In this document: piece after piece, positions 1 through 12,200 of the stretch | Numbering within the stretch: the first letter of the stretch is position 1 | Layout of the letters: each line of letters starts with the position of its first letter | Assembly: GCA_961205875.1 (NCBI GenBank) | Contig: OY540814.1 | Location: 6,120,993-6,184,992 of the forward strand | From: Sialis fuliginosa | Taxonomy: Eukaryota > Arthropoda > Insecta > Megaloptera > Sialidae | Length of the DNA stretch: 64,000 nt | Reading direction: 5' to 3' | The notes under the pieces: model-generated | Told to the model about the DNA's origin: nothing | Database searches by the model: none | The model's input: only the letters and a program-made list of their open reading frames with translations | Made by a program: the position numbers and the translations under genes

Positions 1-718
1 AACACGGTGATTTCAGTCTGCGAGGCGATTATAAGTTATACACAGAATATTCTCGAGTTGGAAGTTGTATAGCCACCCCGTAAGTTTAGACCCCCCAATA
101 AGAACCTAACCAAAACATACCAACCCTAAGATACCGAATACTCCAGTGGTTAAATCGATGTTAACAATTCAAAACATTTTGATACAAAACATACTATCGA
201 ATCTGCCATATTATATCTGTGAATTCATAAGTTAGCGGTTGATGTGCTCCCTCAAATGATTGAAGGGGAAGTCTTGAACTACCCCAATGAGAAAGAGTCT
301 TGCAGAAGATCTTATACATCAAAGGAGTGCCGGTTTAATGCAAGGGAACACTTGATAAGGTTATGGACCATTAAAGGAACGTTGAAACCCTTGTAATGTT
401 TAAGAGAATGGATGCAACTACCGCTACCGATCTTTGTAAATATATTTAATTAAATTATATCTGCGTGTAATGTTGCTCTATGAGAATTATATGCCTGAAT
501 AAATCGATATAAGATAAATAATCATAGCTATCAATTGATTTAAGGATGGTTTTAATTGTTAAAAAATAAGCCGTTATATTTTCTTTTATATAAGAAAGTG
601 TATCAAAACCTCTATAGTATTCTATAAGTGAGGAATTATTAGTTAAAATTGAAAATCTGTTATATAATAGAGTAGTTTTTCCGAACGCATAGGTATGTTA
701 AAAATTAAAAAAATATCG
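1..718. other. No gene seen
   Basis: AT-rich sequence without a coding frame or a repeat I can match elsewhere in the window. Confidence 0.5.
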
Positions 719-1575
719 AGCCACAGAACTTTCTTATACGAAATACTGAGAGCGAACAGTGTACGTGCTTTAATAAGATAGAATAAAATATATGGGACAT
801 AAATTAAAGATAATAATATTCTCTACAACATGTATGTATCAAATCAAGTAATTACCTGACCGGAAACGGATATATGTATACTCTTGTCCATTTTTGAATT
901 TTCGAATTATTAAGAAAGAATAATTTAGATAAAAAATGTCAATTATGTGATTATCTATAATTTATTCCCCATACATTTTTTCCAACATTTATGATTTAGC
1001 CAGAAAGAATTTTTATAAATTATTAATTAGAATCACCCACACTGTTCACTCTGAGTATTACGTATAAGAAAGTCCCATGACACTCATGGTAGATATTTCT
1101 GCTCTGTTATAAACCATTTGAAATATAATTTTAAATTATTTTTTTTCGATAATTTGTTTTTTTTTTTTTAAATCAAAAGAACATAAAATAGATACTACAC
1201 TTTTTAGCTTGACCATTTTTCTGTAATTCACACCGTTTCAAAAATAATTAGAAAAATTTAAAAATTGACATCAGTAAACATCCGTATCCGGTTTAAAGAT
1301 TGTTTTCAAAAATAGTAGGTTGTCATCCCAGACAAAAATGAATCTTAAATATAAATATACAATTTCACCCTTCTACGATTTGTCGTATTTGAGTTACAGA
1401 GCTTACAAACAGACCAACACACAGACATCATGGCAAAAATAGTCTGAATCGATTCGGGGAATGTCAAAATGGATAATTCCATCAAAATCCGGATTTCGAA
1501 AAAAATCGGCTTTACAATACTTACTTATACCATATATTAACAATAAGTATATGTATATTTCATATGTACATACGT
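719..1575 (+). repeat. Interspersed repeat, copy 1 (pair with 44219-45160)
   Basis: About 860 bp clearly homologous to 44219-45160 in the same orientation. It contains an internal imperfect foldback: TTTCTTATACG near 730 faces CGTATAAGAAAG near 1062. Both copies end with a conserved stretch including CTACGATTTGTCGTATTTGA and ATCCGGATTTCGAAAAAAAT. No coding capacity. Probably a non-autonomous transposon of unknown superfamily. Confidence 0.75.
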
Positions 1576-2295
1576 TACATAAGTACAAGAAAGTAAAAAT
1601 AAGTTTCTCTTTTGCACGTAAGTAGGTTATGTTTTTAATTAAAATTACCGAAATTTTCAAATTACTTCAAAATTACAAAAAATACCTATTCTACAGATTT
1701 TTGTCCAAAGTTTATATTAAGGTATTCTGTTGAAAATTTTCAATACCAAAATTTTTATGGAAATATGCATTTTGATCGTATTAAATTCTAAAATTTACAT
1801 ATTTTGATTTTATCAAAAAATCTATAAAACCCAAAACTTGTGGCTAGAGTTTAGAATTCAATTAGCAAATAGCGTGTAACGGGTTTGTATTAGACCCTAG
1901 GGAGAAATGATACGGTCTATGCATAATTTCCTATCTTATACAGTAAGTGAAGTAGTACCAACTTCGGCCGGCCACTCCGTGTCTTACATCTGAAGACGGA
2001 GAGTAGCACGTGTAATAATTACATGAAAGGATCTCGCATCTTGTAATGGTCTCACTCATCACCACCACCACCCTCTCTCTTACTCTATATCTCTACAACT
2101 CCACACGTCCGCAACCGCCAAACCACTCTATTAGTTCTGCACCTATTTTAACCAGGGATGTATTTGTGTCGACTGTGCGTTAAATATATTAAACTAGTTT
2201 GAATTTTTTTATTCCCTGGGACTAAAATAGCATTTCTTACTTTCTTTGTCCTTTGTATAAATAAATGTTTCATCAACAAAAAAAACTATCACATT
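1576..2295. other. No gene seen
   Basis: AT-rich sequence with a less AT-rich part at about 1965-2150 (CGGCCGGCCACTCCGTG) that contains no usable reading frame. Confidence 0.5.
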
Positions 2296-2428
2296 TTGCT
2301 TCCTCGCAATATCAAGATACAAGAAGCTATGTGATCGTTTCAGATTGAGACAAAAAAAATGTTCTCCAAATTCAAAATTTTAAATTGATTTATCCGTTTC
2401 ACGTCAAGGCAAACACTTTTCGTTCAGT

Positions 2429-2459
<31 letters not shown>

Positions 2460-3075
2460 CGTCCGTGTGTCCGTCTGTCCCCTGAATCCTTGTCACACGC
2501 ATAACTCATGAACCACTAAACCGATATTATTGAAACTTGGTCGGATGATTGGGTCTGGCTTGAGGACGGTCTCATTTTTAAATCATCAAAATCGTGTGTA
2601 AGGGGGAGGGGTAACACCCCAAAATATTTATTTTTTCAAGATATCTCAAGAACGACACATGTTACGTGAAAATTGCATAGACTATTTTTTGTAGAGCATT
2701 AAATTTCCTATAATAACGTTCGTTGTAAAATATTCCCTTCCGAAGATTTATCTCAATTTATTTTAAAAATTCGTGTTTTGTTTTTCTAAATTGATATTTG
2801 CTTGAATTCTTGGATATATTAAATGTCATTTTGACGTTTTAAATGTCATTTTGAAATATGTCAAAAAATTAAAAATATACGAAAAAATAATCAGGTGTCT
2901 TGAGAAAAATTTAGAACTAATATTTTTTAGTAAAATTGTATAAAAATTAAATGGTTAACCAATTCCAGGCAATTTATCTCAACATTATCGGTTTTTATTT
3001 AAATTGTTCAATAATTAACTACCTTTGGTGAATTTAGCACGAGGAAGCACTGTGCATTTACTTGGCAGATGTTTT
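2296..3075 (+). repeat. GTCT-bearing interspersed repeat family, copy 1
   Basis: Homologous to 5010-5820 (same strand), 21100-21810 (opposite strand) and part of 63218-63420 (opposite strand). Shared landmarks in order: TGCTTCC(T/G)(C/A)GCAATATC, a GTCT/GTCC run, TTGTCACACGCATAACTCAT, GAAACTTGG(T)(C/T)GGATG, TAAATGGTTAACCA, and TTAACTACCTTTGGTGAATT with CTTGGCAGATG at the end. Its terminal part is duplicated again at about 3165-3220. No intact frame. The superfamily is not clear. Confidence 0.8.
2427..2480 (+). repeat. (GTCT)n/(GTCC)n microsatellite inside the repeat
   Basis: Seven or so GTCT units passing into GTCC units. The same site in the 5010 and 21100 copies is a shorter run, so the tract has expanded here. 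Confidence 0.9.
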
Positions 3076-3282
3076 TTAATTAAAATCTAAAAGCAGAAAG
3101 GATGTAACTGACTCAAATACATGTAAGAATAAAAATAAAACAAACCATTTTTATAAACTTTAACTACCTTTGGTGAATTTAATACGAGGAAACACTGCAT
3201 TTATTTGACAGATGTTTTTTATGAATTCCTGTATTTACTAAATCTCTAAATTTAATTTTCCTCTCCTGAAATATTTGAAATA

Positions 3283-3510
3283 GTGAAACCATAGACATAG
3301 AGCATGGACCTAACATTCTATATTAACATAATAGTGTAACATTTCTCCAAAACAGTGAGAGAGATGCGGTGGCGTTTGGGATATATCTATATCTTTTTTT
3401 AATAAGAATGAAATATACACTCCTGTTTAAAAAAGGACAAGTATATCCCAAACATATTTATATCTCTCGAGTCAGATGCGCTGTCCATGCTCTATCTGTG
3501 AGTGAAACCA
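3283..3510. repeat. Imperfect foldback (MITE-like)
   Basis: GACATAGAGCATGGAC near 3293 faces GTCCATGCTCTATCTGTG near 3483, and TTTGGGATATA near 3376 faces TATATCCCAAA. The arms are about 100 bp with a short centre. Confidence 0.65.
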
Positions 3511-3580
3511 TCTGGTTTTCCATAGAACCACACAACATAAAACAAATATTTATTTACAAATCCGGCCCTGTAAAGTACTA

Positions 3581-3775
3581 TTACTCATTCATAGATGATA
3601 AACACCGGAGGCTCCGCGAAATTACCAACTCCTTTGAGAAATGACCGGCGGCTGAAGCAACTCCTTGCCTTACCCGCAAGGCCTCGCCGCGGTACACGAG
3701 CATCAAATTATCAATTCCCTCTAACCTCGCCGGTTTTGACAGCTCCGATATGTATGCAAGACGCATAACTACCAC
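3581..3775 (-). other. GC-rich island with an open frame, unrecognised
   Basis: A 64-codon frame (includes MRLAYISELSKPARL and YRGEALRVRQGVASAAG) in about 200 bp that is much richer in G and C than its surroundings. No family recognised, no second copy in the window, no start context or splice sites that would make a gene. Possibly a fragment of a transposon gene. Confidence 0.25.
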
Positions 3776-3915
3776 CCTCCACCCATCGACTTAGTCAAAC
3801 TTACCTGTGCTAATGTGTTTCAGATGTGACACAACCCTTCTTTCATTCAAAATGTATATAATCACTCGTTTTACCCGCGTATAACATACCTGTATACAGG
3901 GTGATTTACAACTTG

Positions 3916-4990
3916 TGTAAAAAAAATTAACAGTAGATAGAGGATGTAATTTTAAGCAAAAAATATTATGTGAACCTATGTCCGGAAATTCTTCGCGAGG
4001 GAGCTACAGACTTTTACCCAAAATTAGTGTTTATTTAATATCTAGAGAACCCATTGTGCTACAGTTATGAAATTTGATACAGAGATTAGTATTAATAAGT
4101 GTCATCGATTTCTAGTATCAAATAATAATAATTTGGACCAGGGGTGTATGGAGCCAGTGGGTCCGCCGATTTTTATCAAGTGTTTTGTTCTTTAATTTTT
4201 TCCTGAGTTGGGAACTTGTAGAAGACTATATGATATAAAATACACAAAAATATACTTTGTTCATTTGTCATAAGATTAACCGTTTTCGAAAATTATCGAA
4301 AAAAAGAAAGTACTGCAGAATTTTACTTAATACGGATGCTTCAAATTGCACAAAGTAAGTTTATATTATTGTTCTATAATTAAAAATAAAATAAAAAGTT
4401 AATATAAATATACCTCCAAATACACGTATTTTACTAATATGATTAAAAACCGAAACTATAAATGGCTGTTTGTTGTTAAAAATGCAGTTTTGGAGGTATA
4501 TTTATATTAACTTTTCATCTTATTTTTAATTAGAGAAAAAGAATATAAACTTTGTGTAATTTGAAGCATCCGTATTTAATAAAATTCTGCAGTACTTTCT
4601 TTTTTTCGATATTTTTCGAAAACGGTTAATCTTATGACAAATGAACAAAGTATATTTTTGTGTATTTTGTATCATATAATCTTCTACAAGAACCCAACTC
4701 AGGAAAAAATTCAAGAACAAAAAAATACTTGATAAAATCGGCGGACCCACTGGCCCCATACACCCCTGGTCTAAATTATTATTATTTGATACTGGAAATC
4801 GATAATACTTATTAATACCAATCCCTGTATCAAATTTCATAACTGTAGCACAATGGGTTCTCTAGATATTAAATAAACACTGATTTTGGGTAAAAGATTG
4901 TAACTCCCTCAGGAAGAATTTCCGGACATAAGTTTACATAAGGTTTTTTGCTTAAAATTACATCCTCGATCTACTGTTAATTTTTTTACA
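3916..4990. repeat. 1.07-kb foldback element
   Basis: The left arm from TGTAAAAAAAATTAACAGTA mirrors the right arm ending TACTGTTAATTTTTTTACA. Arms are about 500 bp and visibly 90% or more alike, with the turn near 4440-4490 (ATATACCTCCAAA facing TTTGGAGGTATAT). No coding frame longer than chance. Non-autonomous foldback of unknown superfamily. Confidence 0.85.
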
Positions 4991-5009
4991 GTAGTTATTC
5001 AATTTTAAT

Positions 5010-5820
5010 TTTTGCTTCCGAGCAATATCGAAGATTTTGAAGAATTCTCCGATTTCAAAATTTTAATTTATCTGTATGTGCGTGTGTGTGTGTCTGTCTG
5101 TCTGTCCTCTGAAACCTTGTCACACGCATAACTTATGAACCACTGAACCGATATTAATGAAACTTGGTTGGATGGTTGGGTCTGGCTTGAGTATAGTCCC
5201 ATTTCAAAATCGTGTGTAAAGGAGAGGGTGACATCCCAAAATATTTATTTTTTTCAAGATTATTAGATATCTGTAGAGTATTTTATTTCCTATTAGTCCA
5301 ATCATTTTAGATTTTTTCACGAAAAAAAACTGCCTCTAACTTTTGACGCAGTTCTGTGTCCCCGGCGGAGTAGATGATGAAATCACATTCTTGCCCATAA
5401 ATTAATTACCGGAAGTGTCCGCCATCTTGGATTTTGTATTTTTGTCGATATGAACGCGTATTTTGCATTTCTCGATAAAAAGTTTAATAATAATTTTGTA
5501 GAGAATTTATTGCTAATAATAAGCAAAAAATGTTAAAAATTAGAAGAGTGGCGAAATTTTTTCAACTTTTGTGCAATTTTTATTGAAAATAAGTAGCATA
5601 TTTAAATGACAAAGTTGAAGAGGACTCAATTTTCAACAGCTTTTGTACAAACACGAAAAAATAATCAGGTGCGTCTTAAGAAAAATTTCGAACTAATATT
5701 TTTTAGTAAAATTGTATAAAAATTAAATGGTTAACCAATGCCAGGTAATTTATTTGAACACTTTATCAGTTTTTATTTAAATTGTTCAATAATTAACTAC
5801 CTTTGTTGAATTTAGCACAA
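5010..5820 (+). repeat. GTCT-bearing interspersed repeat family, copy 2
   Basis: Same order of landmarks as 2296-3075, with a different middle (about 5300-5640). Ends at TTAACTACCTTTGTTGAATT. Adjacent to the foldback at 3916-4990. Confidence 0.8.
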
Positions 5821-5849
5821 AGGGCAGTAGCATATGTAGAAAAAAAATT

Positions 5850-6650
5850 ACATATTAATCTCGTAAAAAATAGCTAATTTTGTAGTTTTCGGATTTTTTT
5901 TAAATTTCTATGTAATGGCTAGAAAAATCTAAATAACAAAACGAACCAAATTACTCTTTTAAGATAATTATTAAGAGCACTAGTAGTTCCCCACATAACT
6001 TTTTTTTGCTTCGAAAAGAGCTGACTTTCGTATTTTCTTGTTTTTTGGTGATATTAAACTTAATTTTTTTAATAGAAAATGTGTATCAATCAAGCTGATT
6101 CCACCTCCAGTGGTTGAGGGGTGATTTCTACCCCTAAAAAGCGTATTTAGCCGAAACAAAAAAACACGTATTTAATATTTTTCGGTGTTTAATAAGTATG
6201 TTAAGTTTCATTCAAATCGGTGAGTTACAGTTGGGTAGTGTTACTTGTCAGTACTATCATAACTTACACATAATTACAGTTCTGTTAAACCCGAAAGCCA
6301 CAGAAAATTTTGAAAAATAAATAAAATGAGAATTTTATTAATGAAATTAAAAAGCCTCTTTCTACAACAAAAATAATTTAAACTCAGAATTGAGCAAGAT
6401 CAGTTGAAACTAGACCTTCTATGCTTTCAAATGACATCAATCATCATTATAATTGCTTAATAGAACGCGTACTATGGCGAATTAAAAAAAATGAAAATTG
6501 ACGAAATGTTCATATCTATGATCATTAATTTTTTCTAATTACAGTTTCTGTTAACTAATACGTATAATTAAATAACAACTGCATCAAAATTAAAAATGGT
6601 GCGACATCAATTTTTTTTTTATTTTGATTATAAATGGAATGACTCCGTTC
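5850..6650 (+). repeat. Diverged single arm of the 178-bp foldback family
   Basis: Matches 51110-51740, the right arm of the 4-kb foldback, in the same orientation. Shared segments: CCCCACATAACTTTTTTTTG, ATCAATCAAGCTGATT, CATAACTTACACATAATTA, AGAACGCGT(A/G)CTAT(G/A)GCGA and TATAAATGGAATGACTC. No 178-bp array is present here. It is an old solo arm. Confidence 0.75.
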
Positions 6651-7074
6651 TAATATAGGTAACATAAAATTATGAAATTTTTTTCTGGCAACCTTCAGAA
6701 TTTCATTCTTTACATCTTTCTGAATGTAAATCATTAACTCTTATGAATCCTAACGGTTTTTGGCGCCTGCACTATTAATTTCATATATAAATAATATGAT
6801 TTTGTTTATGTTTGATTTGATTAAATATATTAGAAAATTATGGTCTTGATAAAGGTAAATTAGAATTGCATTTTAATTAAAAATAAATATTTTGGAAATA
6901 CTGCGGATCCCATGGAATGATCGATTTAAAGTCTGCAGGATTGCAAACTTTAGTCATAGCGAATCATACCGAACCCAAAAAGTACATACTCATAAGATAT
7001 GCAACTTTAAATGCAAAGTCGTATAAAAATTACTTATAGTTCAATTTTTGTTTAAATTATTTGTAATAAAATAT

Positions 7075-7369
7075 AATTTTCCCAGGGTCGTAACTACAGG
7101 CTTGGAGGCCCTGGGGCAAGATAAGACCGAGGGGCTCCCAAAATATGAAAAATTGAAGACCTTTTTTTATCCTTACTTGGAAATATACTACTTACTTGTA
7201 ATTTTTTTTTTTAGTCGACAATCTCAAGTGTACTTGTACATTTCCTATTAACTTTATTTTCATTAATAATAAATCAAAATATGTGTAACATTTTCAAGAA
7301 CTAAATAAAAATAACAGTTTTACGTTGCCGCGGGGGGGGGGGGGGGCCTGTTACGGCCCTGAATTTTCC
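7075..7369. mobile_element. Short hAT-type non-autonomous element with 8-bp target duplication
   Basis: The element at 7083-7361 (279 bp) starts CAGGGTCGTAACTACAGG and ends CCTGTTACGGCCCTG, so the termini are inverted. It is flanked by AATTTTCC at 7075-7082 and again at 7362-7369. An 8-bp duplication and CAGGG ends fit the hAT superfamily. A run of 15 G lies just inside the right end (7332-7346). The termini are the same type as the 36600-37455 element. Confidence 0.88.
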
Positions 7370-7862
7370 TAATTATAAAAATATATACCTACCGCAAAAA
7401 AATAACACTATTAATTAATATAAAATTATTATTAAAACAAAATGAATAACTTTTAAAACTTTAATGTTGATTTCATAAAGAATGGATTCATAGTGTAAAA
7501 TGAAATGAATAAATGAATTTATAAATAAAACATTACATTCATCAACTTTTATATTATTGCTAAAATAAATAAATTTATAAAAATACACTTCATTATTTGC
7601 CAATAGTATATTGTAGTCAGTTATTTCACTTTTAATAAATTCATTCGAGATACAAAATCAAGTAAATTTTAGAACACAGTACAGAGAATACAAATAAATA
7701 CAATATGTATTATAATTTATTCCAATATTAAAATTTTAAATACAATCTATAACCATTCTAAAAAAATCTAATTAGTTAAGATAATACTTTTGAAAAACTA
7801 ACAAAAATTAGTTAATAATAATACTACTCTTTCCTTTCATGATTGCTATTATGATATTTAAT
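7370..7862. other. No gene seen
   Basis: Very AT-rich spacer between the hAT-type element and the next foldback. No repeat match noticed. Confidence 0.5.
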
Positions 7863-8652
7863 ATACAGGTTGCTCCATTTTAATTTCCCCAGACCAATAT
7901 CTCAAAAACTAAACAAAATGATAAAAAATGTTTCAGGTAAAATTTGAGGGAGACATTTATTATTGCTGTGGGTTTTTATAGTTTATGGGGTAACATTTTT
8001 TTTTCAAATAATAACCTGTAATTTTTATCGTAATGTACGGAAAATTATACATAACTTTTATAGGAAACATTTTTTTAGAAAACATCAAATTTTTACGATT
8101 TGAAGGCTTAAATCTAATCTAAAAAGTTTAAATGATTTTTAAATCAACTTTAATAAAAAATAATAATAAGAAACAAAAGATGTTTTATTTATGATAGAAC
8201 AGCATTTTTTTTTATATATATTTTACAAACTTTGATAAAGCTCTTCATCACTGAAAAACGAAAAAAATCTCTTATTTCTTACAAATTTTTAACAATCCTA
8301 GTCTAAATCCTAGCAGTTTCTGCGTATTGCGTTTTTCTTTTTAAAGTTTTAGTTTTTAAGTAAAAAATTATTGAAAATCCAGAAATTTCTGTTAATTTTG
8401 TTTAATACCGTAAAAAAATTATGTTTTCTAAAAAAAAATCTGATAAAAAATACTTTTTTTTTTCGTAAATTCCGAATCTGCAATAGAAAATATAGGTTAC
8501 TATTTGAAAAAAAAAATGTTACCCCATAAAATCCACAGCAATAATAAATGTCTCCCTCGAAATACTTTAACTTTGAACTGAAACATTTTTCACCATCTTG
8601 TTTAGTTTCTGAGATATTGACCTGGGGAAATTAAAATGGAGCACCCGGTACA
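7863..8652. repeat. Foldback family with ends TACAGGNTGNTCCATTTTAA, copy 1
   Basis: Left end ACAGGTTGCTCCATTTTAAT mirrors right end ATTAAAATGGAGCACCCGGT. Inner matches include TTATGGGGTAACATTTTTTT facing its complement at about 8511-8530. Related to 12466-13190, with a bare left-end fragment at 46763-46790. It lies downstream of DLST. Confidence 0.82.
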
Positions 8653-9101
8653 ATGTGATTGAATGTTATTTTTTTATATATATATTCGCAAATGTTTATT
8701 TATTTTGAACAGTTATAAAATATCACACTTCATGTATACAAATAAAATAATCAGATACACATATATTTCATAACAGATCATCTTGCAAATATTATATAAT
8801 ATTATATTTAATCCTTACAAAAATATTTGTAAAAGTGTCAACAACTGATAAAATTTTGAGAACAATAAATTAGGCCAGATGTCAAGTATTTTGGCTCCTG
8901 GCCTATAAGTAATTTAGCCTCATTTAAAGTTCAAACATATTATTAAATCTTAAGCACAATAATATCAATTTTATGTTTGGCAAAAAATTAAATATTAACA
9001 TAGAATAAAATTACTTTAAATCTGTACATGTGAAAATTATTAAATAAAATTGATGTTTTGGTGTACAGGCTATTGCATTTGGGGTTACGTTACGAATTAT
9101 C
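8653..9101. other. DLST 3' flank and 3' UTR
   Basis: AT-rich sequence after the DLST stop, presumably 3' UTR. Only an ATTAAA hexamer at 8807-8812 was noticed. Confidence 0.5.
8807..8812 (-). terminator. Possible DLST poly(A) signal (ATTAAA)
   Basis: ATTAAA on the minus strand about 290 nt past the DLST stop. No AATAAA was seen nearer. In DNA this AT-rich such hexamers occur by chance, so confidence is low. Confidence 0.3.
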
Positions 9102-9236
9102 CTACAGGCCAGCCAAAATAATACGAGGGTCTTCAACAGCTGCCTTGATTTTCTTCAAGAAGATCACAGCTTCACGTCCGTCAATCAATCGATGATCGTA
9201 AGTTAAAGCGATGTACATCATTGGTCGAATAACAAC
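9102..9236 (-). CDS. DLST: DLST exon 9 (active-site exon and stop)
   Basis: Begins [20 protein letters not shown], holding the catalytic His and Asp of the HxxxDG motif. It ends at PRIILAGL followed by TAG at 9104-9102. Acceptor TTATTTAG. Confidence 0.96.
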   Translation of the reverse strand, partial: VVIRPMMYIALTYDHRLIDGREAVIFLKKIKAAVEDPRIILAGL

Positions 9237-12200
9237 CTAAATAACATACATAATCGGTACCAGCAATACATCTTTTATATATGCACAGTCGAGTATCTTT
9301 TTAATGCAGTTTTGAAGTTATATAAAGAGAGTGTTAACTTTTACATTTACAAGTACAAGTAGTGTACTATCCAGCGGTATCACTAAGAGGGGGCGGTACG
9401 TCTTGGGTGACTTCCTCAAATGGGTAACACCCATCTCATATGTTAAAAAATAAAGCCTATTTCAGGTGATAAAATGTGTAAAAAAAAATTGAACCAATTG
9501 ACTTTTTTTTGTCTTTGAAAGTCTATAAGGGGTGACAACAAAAGTGACAAGGAAAGATAAAGGACTAATAACACATTAGTGTTGTTACCATATTGCTCCA
9601 CAGATTTTAAAATAAATATCAATTGTTTTGAATTATAAAATTAATTAATAATATCTGTTTTATAATTGTCTTTAAAAGTATTTCAGTGATATTTGATTAA
9701 CAGAGAAACGTCTATTTGGAACTATCATCTCTCATACATACCAAATTCAATTGTAATTTAAAGCTTATTTGTATATTATAAATTTTCAACTGACGCCTCT
9801 GAGATAATATACATGTAACATTTAAGAAAAGATGGCCGCCGTCAAATTTGGTAACACTTTCATATACGGACTAGCATTGGTTGTTATGTATCCATAGTCT
9901 TTCCTTATTATCTAAGGTTTAGTTATTCTAAAAATGTGTATTATAGTATTGATATTAGGATTTTAGAAAGGTGAATTTTATTTTTTACAAATTTTAGAAG
10001 GTATGTAAAAATGATTGCCAGTTTTTTAAAGTGGAGTATCGCTTCTTACTATCTTTATTCTGTGGACTAGCCTAGTACAAGAATAGTGCCTGTGTGAATC
10101 ATACAGTCTAATCCCCGCCCACCACTTCAATCTTAAACAGACTATAATTTGCAACAAATATCGTTTAAATCACTTCTCCATGTACTAAACAAATTTCATA
10201 CATATTTATGCAATGTTTGGATGGTATTAAAAATTTAATACCAAGAATTTTAATAAAATTGAAATATGTTGTTCAACTTGATATAAAAATATATGTCTCA
10301 ACTTTTCAAAATTTTGTATATTAAAGATTTAATTTTCAAATAATGATAGTTGAAAATCAATGATGGACTAGACTTTCTCTTTGCCAAACGAAATAGTACC
10401 GAATTTTTCAATGCTGTTTTTTTGTGCAATTCTTTCATATGCGATTTTCTGTGGAACCTATCTACTGCATAAAAAAAAAGACTCGACTGTACTCAATCAA
10501 ACTTTACGTACCTGTCCCTTTACTGCGACTGGCCGTTCAAATGTACCGTGCATTCCTAAGATTGCTGACTGCGGAGGGTTTATAATAGGTGTTCCCATCA
10601 ATGAACCAAACACACCACCGTTACTGATTGTAAAAGTTCCACCATCCATATCTTCAACCGCCAATGCTCCTAACAGACAAATAAAAACAAATTACTGGAA
10701 TAATAAAAACCTTTGAGAAAAATTGAACAAACAAACCTTTTCTTGCTTTTTCACCAAGTTCATTGATGGCAATTTCAATATCAGCGTAATTCATTTGCTC
10801 TACGTTACGTAAAACAGGAACTACAAGGCCTTTAGGTGTTGCAACAGCTACGGAAATATCGACATAATCACGGTACACAATTTCCTGCCCGTCAATAACA
10901 GCATTGACGACCGGTTGATCTTGAAGAGCGTATGCAGCTGCCTTGCAGAACGGAGACATGAATCCTAATTTCAGACCATATTTCTTCTGGAAAGCATCTA
11001 AATGCTGCTTTCTAAAGTCTATGATAGCACTGAAACAATACCAAATCTCAATTATATACCACATACAACATTAAATAATGAATAAAAGTACCTCATATCG
11101 ATTTCATTAAAGGTGGTAAGCATAGCATTTACATTTTGTGCTTCTTTAAGGCGTTGAGCAATACGTAACCGCATTCGGTTCATTTTGACTCGTTGCTCTG
11201 TACGAGTTCCAGCAATTTCTTTAGTTGGATCACATGGGGGCACCTAAGAAATACAAACTTCTTTATAAAAAAAAAATCATTTGGTTTTTGACGTAAAAAA
11301 CGTCTAGTGTTTCACGCCCAGATACTGGGTAGACAATTCAGAAACTTGATATAACACGCAGAGATCAGTTTGCGCGCTAGTGTAAATTTAAAATTAGTAT
11401 ATCACGACACTCAGAGCAGATACCATATGGATTTTGGTCTGAAATTATAGACCTCAATTAAATCTACGAGGTACAAGTAAAAATCAAAACATTTAACCAG
11501 TTTTAATGAATGAAAAACATCATATTATAAAAAGTTAAAATTTGTATGTCCAAGATTGCGCTTGTAAATATTAATAAATTGAATTGAAAAAAAACAACAG
11601 TATATTAGCATGTATTCTCTACGATCTAATGTTTTTAATTTTTTGATTAAAGTTTTTTAAATTGAATAAATAAATAAAAAGTAAATTTCGTACAAATCAT
11701 AAGAAATAACAATACTAGTCTGTATGTATTACAAAATTTCATATCGAAATTTATAAAACTACCGGAGTATGAATGACTCAGAGCGCAGTTATAAAAATTT
11801 AAGCAATAAACTTTAACGCAAGTGGTTGGCATGGTATCTACGAAACAACTTAAACAATTGGCTTCAAATTTGGTCTACATATCGATCATTCAATGAACTA
11901 GAATAGCGATAAGTTATGTATGTACTTTTTTTTTAACTGCAAAAGAAATTGATAAATATTTAAAGAAAAAATTGTAGTTTTCGATAGTTGAGGACATGTA
12001 GAAGTCATATTTATTATAATAGCTATTTATATAATAATAAAAAAAACCTACTTTCACAGTAGCTGCTTCGATAGCTTGAGCATGTCGAATCGCAGCGACA
12101 GGAATAGAACTCATCGGTGCGGCTGGAGCAGCAGGTCTAGACGCAGGCGGCGGTGGGGGAGCTGCAGCTTGTGGAACTGGTGGTGGAGCGGCCACAGCAG

